Assembly (NCBI GenBank): GCA_049699975.1
Contig: JBNAWB010000012.1
Span: 1-33,941 of the forward strand
Direction: 5' to 3'
Length of the DNA stretch: 33,941 nucleotides
Source of the DNA: CAZAGD01 sp049699975
GTDB lineage: Bacteria > Desulfobacterota > SM23-61
The notes beneath the pieces are model-generated. The model had not been told where the DNA came from. It saw nothing but the letters and a program-made list of their open reading frames with translations, and ran no database searches. Below, piece after piece: positions 1 to 8,655 of this stretch. The translations under genes and the position numbers were made by a program. Within the stretch, counting starts at the first letter, position 1. The number at the start of each line of letters is the position of its first letter.

Positions 1-78
1 TCTGCGCCCTTGGCGCTCACTGCGGTGAATAATAACCCCACCTCCCCTCCCCTTATTTTAAGGGGAGGAAAAGTGGAA
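1..78. repeat. Intergenic repeat copy A with perfect hairpin
   Basis: This copy carries the family core TCTGCGCCCTTGGCGCTC then GCGGTGAATAATAACCCCAC, followed by a palindrome. The palindrome at 46-68 has perfect 9-bp arms (CCTCCCCTT / AAGGGGAGG) around an ATTTT loop. The same core recurs at 141-217 and 13529-13606. The copy is cut by the window edge, so its true left end is unknown. Function unknown; it does not encode a protein. Confidence 0.75.
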
Positions 79-89
79 AAAAGTTTTTT

Positions 90-217
90 CTCTCTCTGTG
101 GCCTCTGTGCCCTCGGTAGCTAAATTTATTTTAGAATTTCTTTGCGTCTTTGCCGTTCTCTGCGGTGAATAATAACCCCACCCAACCTCTTTTTATCTTA
201 AGGAAAGGAAGGGCGGA
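90..217. repeat. Intergenic repeat copy B
   Basis: The stretch begins with CTCTGTGGCCTCTGTGCCCT and an AT-rich linker (TAAATTTATTTTAGAATTTC), then a diverged core (TTTGCGTCTTTGCCGTTCTC, GCGGTGAATAATAACCCCAC) and a weaker hairpin around 179-205. It is in tandem with copy A. The same order of blocks is seen at 13480-13606. It lies directly upstream of the first gene, and no clear promoter was found between it and the gene. Confidence 0.7.
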
Positions 218-277
218 GTTAGAAGAGACTATATTAATTATTTGCTTGCTGGCCAGGCCAATGTTAATATTTTTATT

Positions 278-2794
278 ATGTTCAACAAAGATGATTTATT
301 AACGATCACCAAACCTTCACGCTACTTGGGTGGGGAAATTAACTCTATAAAAAAAGACTTAAGCCAAGTACGCTTAAAATTCTGTTTGGCTTTCCCTGAT
401 GTATACGAGGTGGGCATGTCCCATCTTGGATTACAAATTCTCTACTACATCCTTAATAAACAACCAGATATTGCTTGCGAGCGTGTTTTCGCTCCCTGGC
501 CTGATATGGAAAATTTCTTGCGCGCTCGGCAAATTCCTTTAACTACTCTGGAATCCTCTCGCCCTCTGCAGGAATTTGACCTCATCGGTTTTTCTCTCCA
601 ATATGAACTCAATTATACTGGCGTCTTGAATATCCTGGACCTGGCGGGAATTCCTTTTCAGGCGCGGGAACGTGGGGAAGAATATCCGCTCATTATTGGG
701 GGAGGACCCATTACCGCAAACCCTGAACCACTCGCAGATTTTTTTGACTTCTTTGTCTTAGGTGATGGGGAAGAAGTAATCTTAGAAGTTTGCCGAGAAG
801 TTATTGCTTATAAAAATAAAAAAGAGACCAAGCTTGAGCTTTACCGGCGCCTTGCCCGAATTGAAGGAATTTATATCCCTTCTTTCTTTAAAGTAACCTA
901 TTATCCTGATGGCCGGCTGGAACAGGTTGCCCCCTTGCAGGAAGGGTATTACCAGGCCAAAAGGCGCGTCCTCGCTGATTTGGATCAAGGCGAATTTCCT
1001 GATCAACCGCTCCTACCCTTTACGGAAATAATCCATGATCGTTTAAATATTGAAATTGCCCGCGGATGCACCAGAGGATGCCGATTTTGCCAGGCCGGGA
1101 TGATTTACCGCCCCTTACGAGAAAGATCACCCCAGAACATTCTGCAATTAGTAGAAGCAGGATTAAAAAGCACCGGCCATGATGAAGTATCTCTTCTTTC
1201 CCTGAGTACAGGAGATTACTCGCAAATTGATAAAGTTCTGCCCCGCATAATCAATCTGTATCAAGATAAAAAAATTGCTGTATCTTTGCCTTCTCTGCGC
1301 GTAGAAACCTTAACCCCTCTACTTATTGAAAAAATCCGCCAAATTAGGAAGACCGGCTTCACTCTGGCTCCAGAAGCGGGCACAGATCGTCTGCGGCGCT
1401 TTATAAATAAAAATAACACTGAAGAAGATCTGCTTTCTACAATAAGAACAGTATTTGCAGCAAATTGGCGTCTGGTTAAGCTATATTTTATGATTGGCTT
1501 GCCTACCGAAACCGAAGAAGATTTAGAGGGTATTGTATCGCTTTGCCAGCGTGCCTTAAAGGAGGCTCGCCAAGTAAAAAGCTCAGCCCAAATCAACGTT
1601 AGCATCTCTACTTTTATCCCCAAACCGCATACTCCCTTGCAATGGGAGTCCCAATCATCCCTTGCTGAAATTTATGCCAAACAAAAATTTTTAAAACAAA
1701 GACTTCCTAAAAGAGGAATAAATTTGAAGTGGACAGATCCCCAAATGAGCCTCTTAGAGGGCGTTTTCGCCCGGGGCGATCGGCGGTTGAGTAAAGTTTT
1801 GGAAAGGGCCTACAATTTAGGCTGCCGCCTTGATGGATGGGGAGATCATTTTCGTTACGACCTTTGGTTAAAAGCTTTTGCCCAAGTTGGCTTGGATCCT
1901 GCCTTCTACACTTATCGCCCGCGAGATTTGGAGGAGTTAATGCCTTGGGATCATTTAGATATGCGCCTAAGCAAAGATTTTCTTAGGGAAGAAAGGAAAA
2001 AAGCATGGCAGTTGCTTCCTACTCCCGATTGCCGCCATAATTCCTGCCCGGGATGTGGAGTATGTTGGGGAACTGATCAATTAGGCAATCGCCTAGCGCC
2101 AGAAATAGGCCTTTCTTCTGCTGCTGATTATCTTACGCCCCCAGAGCGGAAACAGCCTTCCTCCATTTATCGCTACCGCATGCAATACAGTAAATTAGGA
2201 ATGGCCAAGTTCTTAAGTCATTTGGAACTTTCCCGCCTAATTTTAAGGGCATTTCGGCGGGCAAATATCCCCCTCCTTTTTTCCCAAGGATTCCATCCTG
2301 CCCCGCGAATCTCTTTTGGTCCGCCTCTGCCCGTAGGCTATGAAAGTATAGCGGAGTTTCTTGATTTTTTGACTGCCGCAAAATTTCGGCCGGCAGAAAT
2401 TTTAACGCGCTTAAATCAAGTCCTTCCTGCTGGAATTCAAATATTAAAAATAGATGAAATTTCATTGAAATCACCATCAATTTTTGATAATATACTTTAT
2501 GTTACTTATGAAATTAATTTGGCACCAGGGCAGGAATGGCCCAAGGAAGAAGTTAGGCAATTACTTAATGGCGAAAAGATTTTCTTTTGGCCGCGAAAGA
2601 ATAAATCTTTTCCATTAAAGAACTTGCTTAAAGCCATCGAATTAATTAGTGATCATACTTTGTCCTTAGTTGTCCAAGGAGAGGAAGGTAAATTTATTCG
2701 CCCCGAAGAGATTTTAAGTTTTATTTTTAATTGGGAAGATAGCCAAAGGCCAATAATAGAAATAAAAAAGACCCAAGTGGAATTTAAAGAATAG
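278..2794 (+). CDS. TIGR03960-type B12-binding radical SAM protein fused to DUF2344
   Basis: About 838 residues. The N-terminal part has the B12-binding-like region seen in this family (VGMSHLGLQILYYIL near the start). The radical SAM motif CTRGCRFC (C264, C268, C271) would bind the [4Fe-4S] cluster that cleaves S-adenosylmethionine. After residue ~630 comes the separate DUF2344/TIGR03936 domain (YSKLGMAKFLSHLELSR, QGFHPAPRISFGPPLPVGYE), which is a stand-alone gene in many bacteria and is fused here. A Cys cluster (CRHNSCPGCGVC) sits at the junction. The biochemical role is not established, but the family is nearly always next to rng and rplU, which points to RNA or ribosome work. I prefer ATG 278 because homologues begin close to the DLL..KPSRYLGGE segment; a TTG at 242 is also in frame, and neither has a clear ribosome binding site. 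Confidence 0.9.
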   Translation: MFNKDDLLTITKPSRYLGGEINSIKKDLSQVRLKFCLAFPDVYEVGMSHLGLQILYYILNKQPDIACERVFAPWPDMENFLRARQIPLTTLESSRPLQEFDLIGFSLQYELNYTGVLNILDLAGIPFQARERGEEYPLIIGGGPITANPEPLADFFDFFVLGDGEEVILEVCREVIAYKNKKETKLELYRRLARIEGIYIPSFFKVTYYPDGRLEQVAPLQEGYYQAKRRVLADLDQGEFPDQPLLPFTEIIHDRLNIEIARGCTRGCRFCQAGMIYRPLRERSPQNILQLVEAGLKSTGHDEVSLLSLSTGDYSQIDKVLPRIINLYQDKKIAVSLPSLRVETLTPLLIEKIRQIRKTGFTLAPEAGTDRLRRFINKNNTEEDLLSTIRTVFAANWRLVKLYFMIGLPTETEEDLEGIVSLCQRALKEARQVKSSAQINVSISTFIPKPHTPLQWESQSSLAEIYAKQKFLKQRLPKRGINLKWTDPQMSLLEGVFARGDRRLSKVLERAYNLGCRLDGWGDHFRYDLWLKAFAQVGLDPAFYTYRPRDLEELMPWDHLDMRLSKDFLREERKKAWQLLPTPDCRHNSCPGCGVCWGTDQLGNRLAPEIGLSSAADYLTPPERKQPSSIYRYRMQYSKLGMAKFLSHLELSRLILRAFRRANIPLLFSQGFHPAPRISFGPPLPVGYESIAEFLDFLTAAKFRPAEILTRLNQVLPAGIQILKIDEISLKSPSIFDNILYVTYEINLAPGQEWPKEEVRQLLNGEKIFFWPRKNKSFPLKNLLKAIELISDHTLSLVVQGEEGKFIRPEEILSFIFNWEDSQRPIIEIKKTQVEFKE

Positions 2795-2796
2795 CC

Positions 2797-4362
2797 ATGG
2801 GCAACGAAATATTAATCAACGTCAATTCCGGGGAAACCAGAGTAGCCCTTTTGGAAAATGGAGTCTTGGCGGAGTTATATATCGAAAGGAGCACGGAGCA
2901 AGGAATCACCGGGAATATTTATAAGGGGCGGGTAGTCCGGGTTCTGCCGGGCATGCAAGCCGCTTTTGTTGATATTGGCTTAGAAAAGGCGGCCTTTCTT
3001 TATGTATCCGATGTTCATCAGGACTTTGAAGATTTAGAACTCTTAATGCGGGCCCGGGAAGAAGATGGTGATGGCTACTTAGTGGAAGAAGAAGAGATTT
3101 TAAATTTGGATACTCCTTTCCAAATAGAGGACCTCCTCCATGAGGGACAAGAGATCTTAGTCCAAGTCTCCAAAGAGCCTTTAGGGTCAAAGGGAGCGCG
3201 GATAACCTCTCATATTTCTTTACCTGGGCGCCACTTAGTGCTTATGCCCATGGTGGAACAAATTGGAGTTTCGCGGCGGATTGAGAACGAAGCTGAACGC
3301 CGACGCTTACGCGATATTGTGCAGAATATCAAACCTCCGGGATTTGGTTTAATTGTGCGCACAGCTTCCGAAGGAAAGGGCGAGGCTGAACTACGCCAAG
3401 ACTTGGATTTTTTATTAAAGATGTGGAATAACATCCAGAAACGCAAGGCTACCAGTCCTGTACCCAGTTTGATTCATAAAGATTTAGATATTACTTTAAG
3501 GGCCATCCGGGATCTTTTCACCCAAGATGTAGAAAGGGCCATTATTGATTCCGAAGAAGAATACCGGAAAATCATAGAATTTTGCGATACCTTTATGCCT
3601 CAATTAAAATCAGCCATAGAGCTTTATGATAAAGAGGAACCTATATTTGATTATTTCGGGATTGAAATGGAAATCAGCCGCGCCTTAGGTAGGAAGGTTT
3701 GGCTTAAATCTGGCGGTTATATTGTTATTGACGCCACGGAAGCCCTCACAGTTATAGATGTAAACACGGGACGTTATGTGGGCAAAAGGAATTTGGAAGA
3801 CACGATTTTGAGAACCAATCTGGAAGCAGTTAAAGAGATTGCCTATCAGCTTCGCTTGCGCAATATTGGCGGCATAATCATCATTGACTTTATCGATATG
3901 GAAAAGGAATCGAGTCGGGAGAAAGTATTCCAAGCCCTCCGCGAAGCATTGAAGAAAGATAAGAGCAAAACCAATATATTAAAGATTTCTGAACTTGGTC
4001 TGGTAGAAATGACGCGCAAGCGCACCCGGGAAAGCTTGGGGAGAATTCTTAGTGAAAGATGCTTTTACTGTGATGGTCGCGGGTATTTAAAGTCGCGGGC
4101 AACTATCTGTCAAGAAATTCTCCGGGAAATACAGCGGGACATTCGGGATTTGCCCGGACATCACATTTTGGTTAATGTGCATCCCCACGTGGCCAATTTT
4201 ATATATGATGAAGCTCGCTTAGAAGTAGAAAAATTAGAGAAGCGCTATCAAAAACGCATTGTGATCAGTGGTAAAAATGACTACCATCTGGAACAATTTG
4301 AAATCAGCAGTACTAACAGTCAATTTATCGTTGACAAGGAAGAGGAAAAATTTTTAAAATAA
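2797..4362 (+). CDS. rng: Ribonuclease G (RNase E/G family)
   Basis: A 521-residue endoribonuclease for 5'-end maturation of rRNA and mRNA decay in the cytoplasm. An S1-like RNA-binding domain covers about residues 35-135 (PGMQAAFVDIGLEKAAFLYV), with an acidic insertion (EEDGDGYLVEEEEIL) that enlarges it. The DNase I-like catalytic region holds the two metal-binding aspartates, D321 in TVIDVNTGRYVGK and D364 in IIDFIDM, 43 residues apart as in E. coli RNase E. The Zn-link is C422-x2-C425 (CFYCDGRG). There is no long C-terminal degradosome scaffold, so RNase G rather than RNase E fits. The ATG lies 2 nt after the stop of the radical SAM gene, so the two are probably cotranscribed and coupled. 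Confidence 0.95.
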   Translation: MGNEILINVNSGETRVALLENGVLAELYIERSTEQGITGNIYKGRVVRVLPGMQAAFVDIGLEKAAFLYVSDVHQDFEDLELLMRAREEDGDGYLVEEEEILNLDTPFQIEDLLHEGQEILVQVSKEPLGSKGARITSHISLPGRHLVLMPMVEQIGVSRRIENEAERRRLRDIVQNIKPPGFGLIVRTASEGKGEAELRQDLDFLLKMWNNIQKRKATSPVPSLIHKDLDITLRAIRDLFTQDVERAIIDSEEEYRKIIEFCDTFMPQLKSAIELYDKEEPIFDYFGIEMEISRALGRKVWLKSGGYIVIDATEALTVIDVNTGRYVGKRNLEDTILRTNLEAVKEIAYQLRLRNIGGIIIIDFIDMEKESSREKVFQALREALKKDKSKTNILKISELGLVEMTRKRTRESLGRILSERCFYCDGRGYLKSRATICQEILREIQRDIRDLPGHHILVNVHPHVANFIYDEARLEVEKLEKRYQKRIVISGKNDYHLEQFEISSTNSQFIVDKEEEKFLK

Positions 4363-4398
4363 TTTAATGATCTTGATAATTACCAAGTGGAGGTTTAA

Positions 4399-4716
4399 GT
4401 GTACGCCATAGTAAGAACAGGTGGAAAACAATATCGCATCTCCCCCGGAGATAAAATTCGCGTAGAAAAATTAGCAGGGCAAGTAGGGCAAGAAATTGAA
4501 TTGAAAGAGGTATTGTTTTACGCGGATGATGAAAAAGTTCTGACCGGTAATCCTCTTTTGCCCAATGTAAAAGTAGTCGGTCAAATTTTAGGTCAACAAC
4601 GGGCTAAAAAAATAATAGTCTTCAAGATGAAGCGCCGTAAAGGATACCGAAAAAAACAGGGGCATCGCCAGCCCTACACTACTTTACGGATTAAAGAAAT
4701 AAGTCTTAATAATTAA
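4399..4716 (+). CDS. rplU: 50S ribosomal protein L21
   Basis: 105 residues, normal length for bacterial L21, a 23S rRNA-binding protein of the large subunit. It begins YAIVRTGGKQYRISPGDKIRVEK and has the conserved basic stretch KKIIVFKMKRRKGYRKKQGHRQ near the C-terminus. The start is GTG, placed by the family N-terminus and a GTGGAGG ribosome binding site at 4387-4393. It follows rng by 36 nt in the same operon and precedes rpmA. The small ribosomal-processing protease gene (prp/ysxB) that Firmicutes carry at this spot is absent. Confidence 0.97.
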   Translation: MYAIVRTGGKQYRISPGDKIRVEKLAGQVGQEIELKEVLFYADDEKVLTGNPLLPNVKVVGQILGQQRAKKIIVFKMKRRKGYRKKQGHRQPYTTLRIKEISLNN

Positions 4717-4722
4717 AAAAGA

Positions 4723-4760
4723 GCTCCTCTTTAACCAATTTTGGTTAGAGAATGAGGAGC
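4723..4760 (+). promoter_or_regulatory. Long hairpin in the rplU-rpmA spacer
   Basis: GCTCCTC (4723-4729) pairs with GAGGAGC (4754-4760), and an inner stem AACCA/TGGTT closes a short ATTT loop, with an asymmetric internal loop between them. No U-run follows, so it is unlikely to be an intrinsic terminator. It lies just before the rpmA ribosome binding site (AGAGGAG) and could set the L21:L27 ratio, stabilise a processed end or be an RNase G substrate; this is inference. Confidence 0.45.
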
Positions 4761-4777
4761 AGCGAAAGAGGAGAAAA

Positions 4778-5053
4778 ATGGCTCATAAAAAAGGACAAGG
4801 AAGTTCCCGGAACGGAAGAGACAGCGCTGGGCAAAGGTTGGGCGTAAAAAGATTCGGCGGGCAATGGGTGTCTGCTGGATCTATTTTAGTGCGCCAGCGC
4901 GGAACTCGTATCCATCCCGGGGCGAATGTGGGTATGGGTAAAGACTACACTTTATTCGCCAAGATTGACGGCATAGTTACTTTCGAACGCCTTGATCGCG
5001 AGCGGAAGAAAGTCAGTGTCTATCCCGCATCGCCCGCCCAAGTTCAGGCTTGA
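4778..5053 (+). CDS. rpmA: 50S ribosomal protein L27
   Basis: 91 residues, a large-subunit protein whose N-terminus reaches towards the peptidyl-transferase centre. It starts MAHKKGQGSSRNGRDSAGQRLGVKRFGG, the standard N-terminus, with Ala-His right after Met. There is no cleavable extension of the type that Firmicutes L27 carries, which agrees with the missing Prp protease gene. Further family motifs are GSILVRQRGTRIHPG and FAKIDGIVTFER. A GAGGAG ribosome binding site precedes the ATG. Confidence 0.97.
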   Translation: MAHKKGQGSSRNGRDSAGQRLGVKRFGGQWVSAGSILVRQRGTRIHPGANVGMGKDYTLFAKIDGIVTFERLDRERKKVSVYPASPAQVQA

Positions 5054-5107
5054 GCTTCATTTTAAAAAGCCAGCAATACCTACGGCGAAGTCTGGGGAGT
5101 TTAAGCA

Positions 5108-6130
5108 ATCAAATTCATCGATGAAGCCAAAATCTTCGTCAAAGCCGGGGATGGGGGGAATGGGTGTATAAGCTTCCGCCGCGAGAAATACGTCCCCCGC
5201 GGTGGTCCGGATGGTGGCGATGGAGGCAAAGGTGGTGATGTGATTTTAAGAGCCGATTCCCAGACAGCTACCCTCCTTGACTTTCGCTATAAGCAACACT
5301 ATTACGCTAAGAGAGGCCAACACGGGAAAGGGAAAAACCAAGAAGGAAAAAGCGCTCCTGACCTCATCATACCCGTGCCCGTGGGAACTGTAGTGCGCGA
5401 TGCCGAGACCAATCAGCTTTTGAAAGATTTTACCCAAGATGGCGAGACTTTCGTTGTGGCCCGGGGAGGAAAAGGCGGGAGGGGAAATGCTCGTTTCGCC
5501 ACCTCCACTCGGCAAGCCCCCCGTTATGCAGAACCTGGCCAACCCGGGGAGGCCCGCTGGATTACTTTAGAATTAAAACTTTTAGCCGATATTGGCATTG
5601 TTGGTTTCCCGAATGTAGGCAAATCCACTCTCATTGCCCGCATCTCTGCCGTTCGTCCTAAAATTGCCGATTATCCCTTTACTACTTTGGTACCCAATTT
5701 AGGGGTAGTCCGTTTCCATGACTACCCACCTTTTGTAGTCGCTGATATCCCGGGAATTATTAAAGGCGCCCATGCGGGAGCCGGCTTAGGTTTAAAATTT
5801 TTACGCCATGTGGAACGTACTTCTCTAATCCTTCATGTTTTAGATGTTTCCGGAACAAGCCACCGTGATCCGCTTGAAGATTACTGCACTTTAAATCAAG
5901 AACTAGCTCTCTTTGACGCTAATTTGGCCGCGAAGCCACAAATAATAGCCCTAAATAAAATTGACCTGCCGCAGGCAGCAGAGATTACCCAAGAAGTTAA
6001 ATTGTACTTCCAGAAGAGGGGGCAAAAAGTTTACCCGATCTCGGCTTTAACGGGCCAAGGAATTCCCGCTCTGCTCAAAGCATTAGTAACAAATCTAACC
6101 CTTCGGAAAAAGGAGGAACAGACGAATTGA
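5108..6130 (+). CDS. obg: GTPase Obg, probably with a non-canonical ATC start
   Basis: A 340-residue ribosome-associated GTPase for 50S assembly. The first 44 codons (KFIDEAKIFVKAGDGGNG, FRREKYVPRGGPDGGDGG) are the invariant Obg fold with glycine-rich arms, yet no ATG, GTG or TTG is in frame before GTG 5240. The frame is closed by TAA at 5102-5104, then reads GCA ATC AAA TTC. ATC at 5108 aligns with the usual Met of M(K)FIDEAK, and GGGGAG at 5094-5099 lies 8 nt upstream. The G domain has GFPNVGKST (166-174), DIPG and NKID (283-286). It lacks the C-terminal OCT domain. A start at GTG 5240 would remove the N-terminal fold and is unlikely. ATC could also be a base error or mutation of ATG. The stop overlaps the TTG of proB. 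Confidence 0.88.
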   Translation: MKFIDEAKIFVKAGDGGNGCISFRREKYVPRGGPDGGDGGKGGDVILRADSQTATLLDFRYKQHYYAKRGQHGKGKNQEGKSAPDLIIPVPVGTVVRDAETNQLLKDFTQDGETFVVARGGKGGRGNARFATSTRQAPRYAEPGQPGEARWITLELKLLADIGIVGFPNVGKSTLIARISAVRPKIADYPFTTLVPNLGVVRFHDYPPFVVADIPGIIKGAHAGAGLGLKFLRHVERTSLILHVLDVSGTSHRDPLEDYCTLNQELALFDANLAAKPQIIALNKIDLPQAAEITQEVKLYFQKRGQKVYPISALTGQGIPALLKALVTNLTLRKKEEQTN

Positions 6131-7251
6131 ACCGCAAGTTGCTCCTCCAAAAGACGCATCGCTTTGTCCTAAAAATAGGAAGCCAGGTCTTAACGAATAA
6201 AGGTAGGGCGTTAAGCCAACAAGTTTTTGACCGCTTAGCCCAAGAAGTCACTGCCGCCAAAAGAAAGGGGTATGAAATAGTTATCGTCTCTTCTGGAGCC
6301 ATCGCGGCGGGCATGGCTCGCCTCGGCTTAACCGAAAAACCAAAGACTATGCCCCAAAAACAGGCTGCCGCAGCCATAGGACAAAGCGCTCTGATGTGGA
6401 ACTACGAAAGATCTTTTTCTTTTTATGGAGAAAAAGTAGCCCAAATTTTGCTCACCAGAGATGATTTAGCTAACCGAAATAGGTTTCTTAATGCGCGCAA
6501 CACTCTATTTACGTTGCTGAGTATGGGCGTAATTCCTATAATCAACGAAAACGATACCGTGGTGGTGGAAGAAATTAAAGTTGGAGATAATGATAATTTA
6601 TCGGCCTTGGTGACAAATTTAGTCAATGCTGATCTTTTGCTTATTTTGAGCGATATAGACGGACTTTATGACCGCGACCCCCGTCTATTTAAGAATGCGC
6701 GCCTTATCCCCTTAGTTGCCCAAATTACCGAGGAGATGGAAGAAGGAGCAGCCGGTACTTCCAGCCCCATTAGTATAGGTGGCATGGTTACGAAACTCGA
6801 GGCTGCCCGAAAAGCAGCCTTTTTTGGCGTCCCCACCATTTTAGCCAATGGGTTAGTTCCAGGAATAATCGAGAGAATTTTGCAAGGTGAGGAGATAGGT
6901 ACTCTTTTTGTGCCCCAGTTAAACAAGCTTACGAGCCGTAAGCACTGGATCGCTTTCACCCTGAAGCCGAAGGGAAAAATTATGGTAGATGAAGGAGCCA
7001 AAAAAGCTATCTGTCAAAAAGGGAAAAGCCTTCTCCCTTCCGGGGTTATATCCGTGGAAGGAAAGTTTAGTGTGGGCGATGCGGTAATTTTAGTAGACCC
7101 TCAGGGGCAAGAATTTGCCCGGGGGCTGAGCAACTATGGGTCAACTGAAATTAATAAAATAAAAGGATTGAAATCCAGTGAAATTATAGATAAGTTGGGG
7201 TATAAATATAGCGACGAAATTATTCATCGGGATGATATGGCCGTTATCTAA
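6127..7251 (+). CDS. proB: Glutamate 5-kinase
   Basis: 374 residues; phosphorylates L-glutamate to gamma-glutamyl phosphate, the first step of proline synthesis. The amino-acid kinase domain has KIGSQVLT, SSGAIAAGMARLG, INENDTVVVEE and GDNDNLSALV, then GIGGMVTKLEAA-type residues (SIGGMVTKLEAARKAA). A C-terminal PUA domain follows from about residue 280. The TTG start at 6127 overlaps the obg stop (TTGA) and is preceded by AAAGGAGG at a 10-nt distance, so translation is probably coupled. proA follows after 147 nt. Confidence 0.96.
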   Translation: MNRKLLLQKTHRFVLKIGSQVLTNKGRALSQQVFDRLAQEVTAAKRKGYEIVIVSSGAIAAGMARLGLTEKPKTMPQKQAAAAIGQSALMWNYERSFSFYGEKVAQILLTRDDLANRNRFLNARNTLFTLLSMGVIPIINENDTVVVEEIKVGDNDNLSALVTNLVNADLLLILSDIDGLYDRDPRLFKNARLIPLVAQITEEMEEGAAGTSSPISIGGMVTKLEAARKAAFFGVPTILANGLVPGIIERILQGEEIGTLFVPQLNKLTSRKHWIAFTLKPKGKIMVDEGAKKAICQKGKSLLPSGVISVEGKFSVGDAVILVDPQGQEFARGLSNYGSTEINKIKGLKSSEIIDKLGYKYSDEIIHRDDMAVI

Positions 7252-7306
7252 ATATTTTTTCCCGTGGCCTGCTTCATGCCTACTTAATGCCTGCTTAATG
7301 CCCTCT

Positions 7307-7342
7307 TGGCCAATTATGACTCATCTTCTAAAAGATTGGCCA
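7307..7342. repeat. Inverted repeat in the proB-proA spacer
   Basis: TGGCCAAT (7307-7314) and ATTGGCCA (7335-7342) form perfect 8-bp arms around a 20-nt loop. A second short hairpin, GGCAA/TTGCC, lies at about 7354-7371, and three short repeats of (T)AATGCC or CATGCC lie upstream at 7275-7301. The elements may be a leader or protein site ahead of proA, or relics of a small repeat. No clear terminator U-run is seen. Confidence 0.35.
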
Positions 7343-7398
7343 TGGGGAAAATGGGCAAAGGGCCTCTTGCCTAAAAGAGCAATTTAAAGGGGGGAAAT

Positions 7399-8655
7399 AT
7401 GACTGTTAAAAAACAAATCCTGGAAATGGCGAAAAAAGCGCGGCAAGCAAGCTATACCTTGGCCAACCTTTCTTCGCGGATTAAAGACCAAGCCCTCTTG
7501 GATATGGCGGAGGAATTAATTAAAGCCGCGGCTTTGCTAAAAAAAGCCAATGCGCAAGATGTAAAATTAGCCCGCCAAAAAGGTCTTTCTCCAGCTATGA
7601 TTGATCGGCTCACCTTGACTGACCAAGTTTTGCAAACTATGGCTGCGGGCCTACGGGAAATCGCTACCCTATCCGACCCTGTCGGCCAAATAGTCAAAAT
7701 GTGGAAAAGACCCAATGGTCTTTTAGTAGGTAAAATGCGGATTCCCTTAGGCGTGATTGGCATAATTTATGAATCGCGACCCAACGTAACCGCCGATGCG
7801 GCGGCTCTTTGTTTGAAGGCGGGGAATGCGGTCATTCTTAGGGGTGGATCAGAGGCTATTAATTCTAATTTGGCCATCGCCGGAGTACTGCAAAGAGTCA
7901 TCCGGAAACATGGCCTTCCGGAAGCGGCTATCCAAGTCATCCCGGTAGTTTCCCGCCAAGCCATAGAGGAAATGTTAAAATTAGAAGAATTTATTGATTT
8001 AATTATTCCCCGGGGTGGCGAAGATTTGATTCGTTTTGTAACCGCCCATTCTAAGATTCCCGTAATTAAGCATTATAAGGGAGTCTGCCATGTTTTCGTT
8101 GATGCCTCAGCTGATATAAATATGGCTCAAGAAATATGCTATAACGCTAAAGTCCAGCGGCCAGGAGTTTGCAACGCCATGGAAACTATGTTAGTGCATG
8201 AAGCGATCGCTCCTCAATTCTTACCTCCTATGGCCAAAAAGTTCGCCCAAGCTGGAGTAGAACTTCGCGGATGTCCGCAGACAAAGAAAATATTGCCGGC
8301 CATTAAAGCGGCCAAAGAAGAAGACTGGGGTAAAGAATATTTAGATTTAATCTTAGCCGTGCGCATAGTAGATTCACTGGATGAAGCTATCCAACATATT
8401 ATCCGCTATGGCTCAGCTCATACCGAAGCCATTGTGACCCAAGATTATGCTCATGCCCAACGGTTTTTGCAAGAAGTACCTTCTTCCACTGTTTTGGTTA
8501 ATGCTTCCACTCGGTTTAGCGATGGGTTTCAATTGGGATTGGGAGCAGAAATTGGCATCAGTACCACAAAATTACACGCCTTTGGCCCTATGGGCGTGGA
8601 AGAGTTGACCACTACGAAATTCATCGTTTACGGATCCGGACAAATCCGGCCATGA
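7399..8655 (+). CDS. proA: Glutamate-5-semialdehyde dehydrogenase (gamma-glutamyl phosphate reductase)
   Basis: 418 residues; reduces gamma-glutamyl phosphate with NADPH to glutamate-5-semialdehyde, the second step of proline synthesis. The aldehyde dehydrogenase fold shows PLGVIGIIYESRPNVT, AVILRGGSEA and the catalytic Cys at residue 258 in RPGVCNAMETMLVHE. The C-terminal part has VNASTRFSDGFQLGLGAEIGIST, characteristic of ProA. AAAGGGGGGAAAT precedes the ATG. The gene ends in ATGA, shared with nadD. Confidence 0.97.
   Translation: MTVKKQILEMAKKARQASYTLANLSSRIKDQALLDMAEELIKAAALLKKANAQDVKLARQKGLSPAMIDRLTLTDQVLQTMAAGLREIATLSDPVGQIVKMWKRPNGLLVGKMRIPLGVIGIIYESRPNVTADAAALCLKAGNAVILRGGSEAINSNLAIAGVLQRVIRKHGLPEAAIQVIPVVSRQAIEEMLKLEEFIDLIIPRGGEDLIRFVTAHSKIPVIKHYKGVCHVFVDASADINMAQEICYNAKVQRPGVCNAMETMLVHEAIAPQFLPPMAKKFAQAGVELRGCPQTKKILPAIKAAKEEDWGKEYLDLILAVRIVDSLDEAIQHIIRYGSAHTEAIVTQDYAHAQRFLQEVPSSTVLVNASTRFSDGFQLGLGAEIGISTTKLHAFGPMGVEELTTTKFIVYGSGQIRP

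Noticed and set aside
1..217. CRISPR array at the left end
   Set aside because: The repeats are long, diverged and recur as a single unit at 13.5 kb; there are no regular spacers and no cas genes.
4723..4760. Intrinsic terminator between rplU and rpmA
   Set aside because: No U-run follows the hairpin, and rpmA is normally cotranscribed with rplU.
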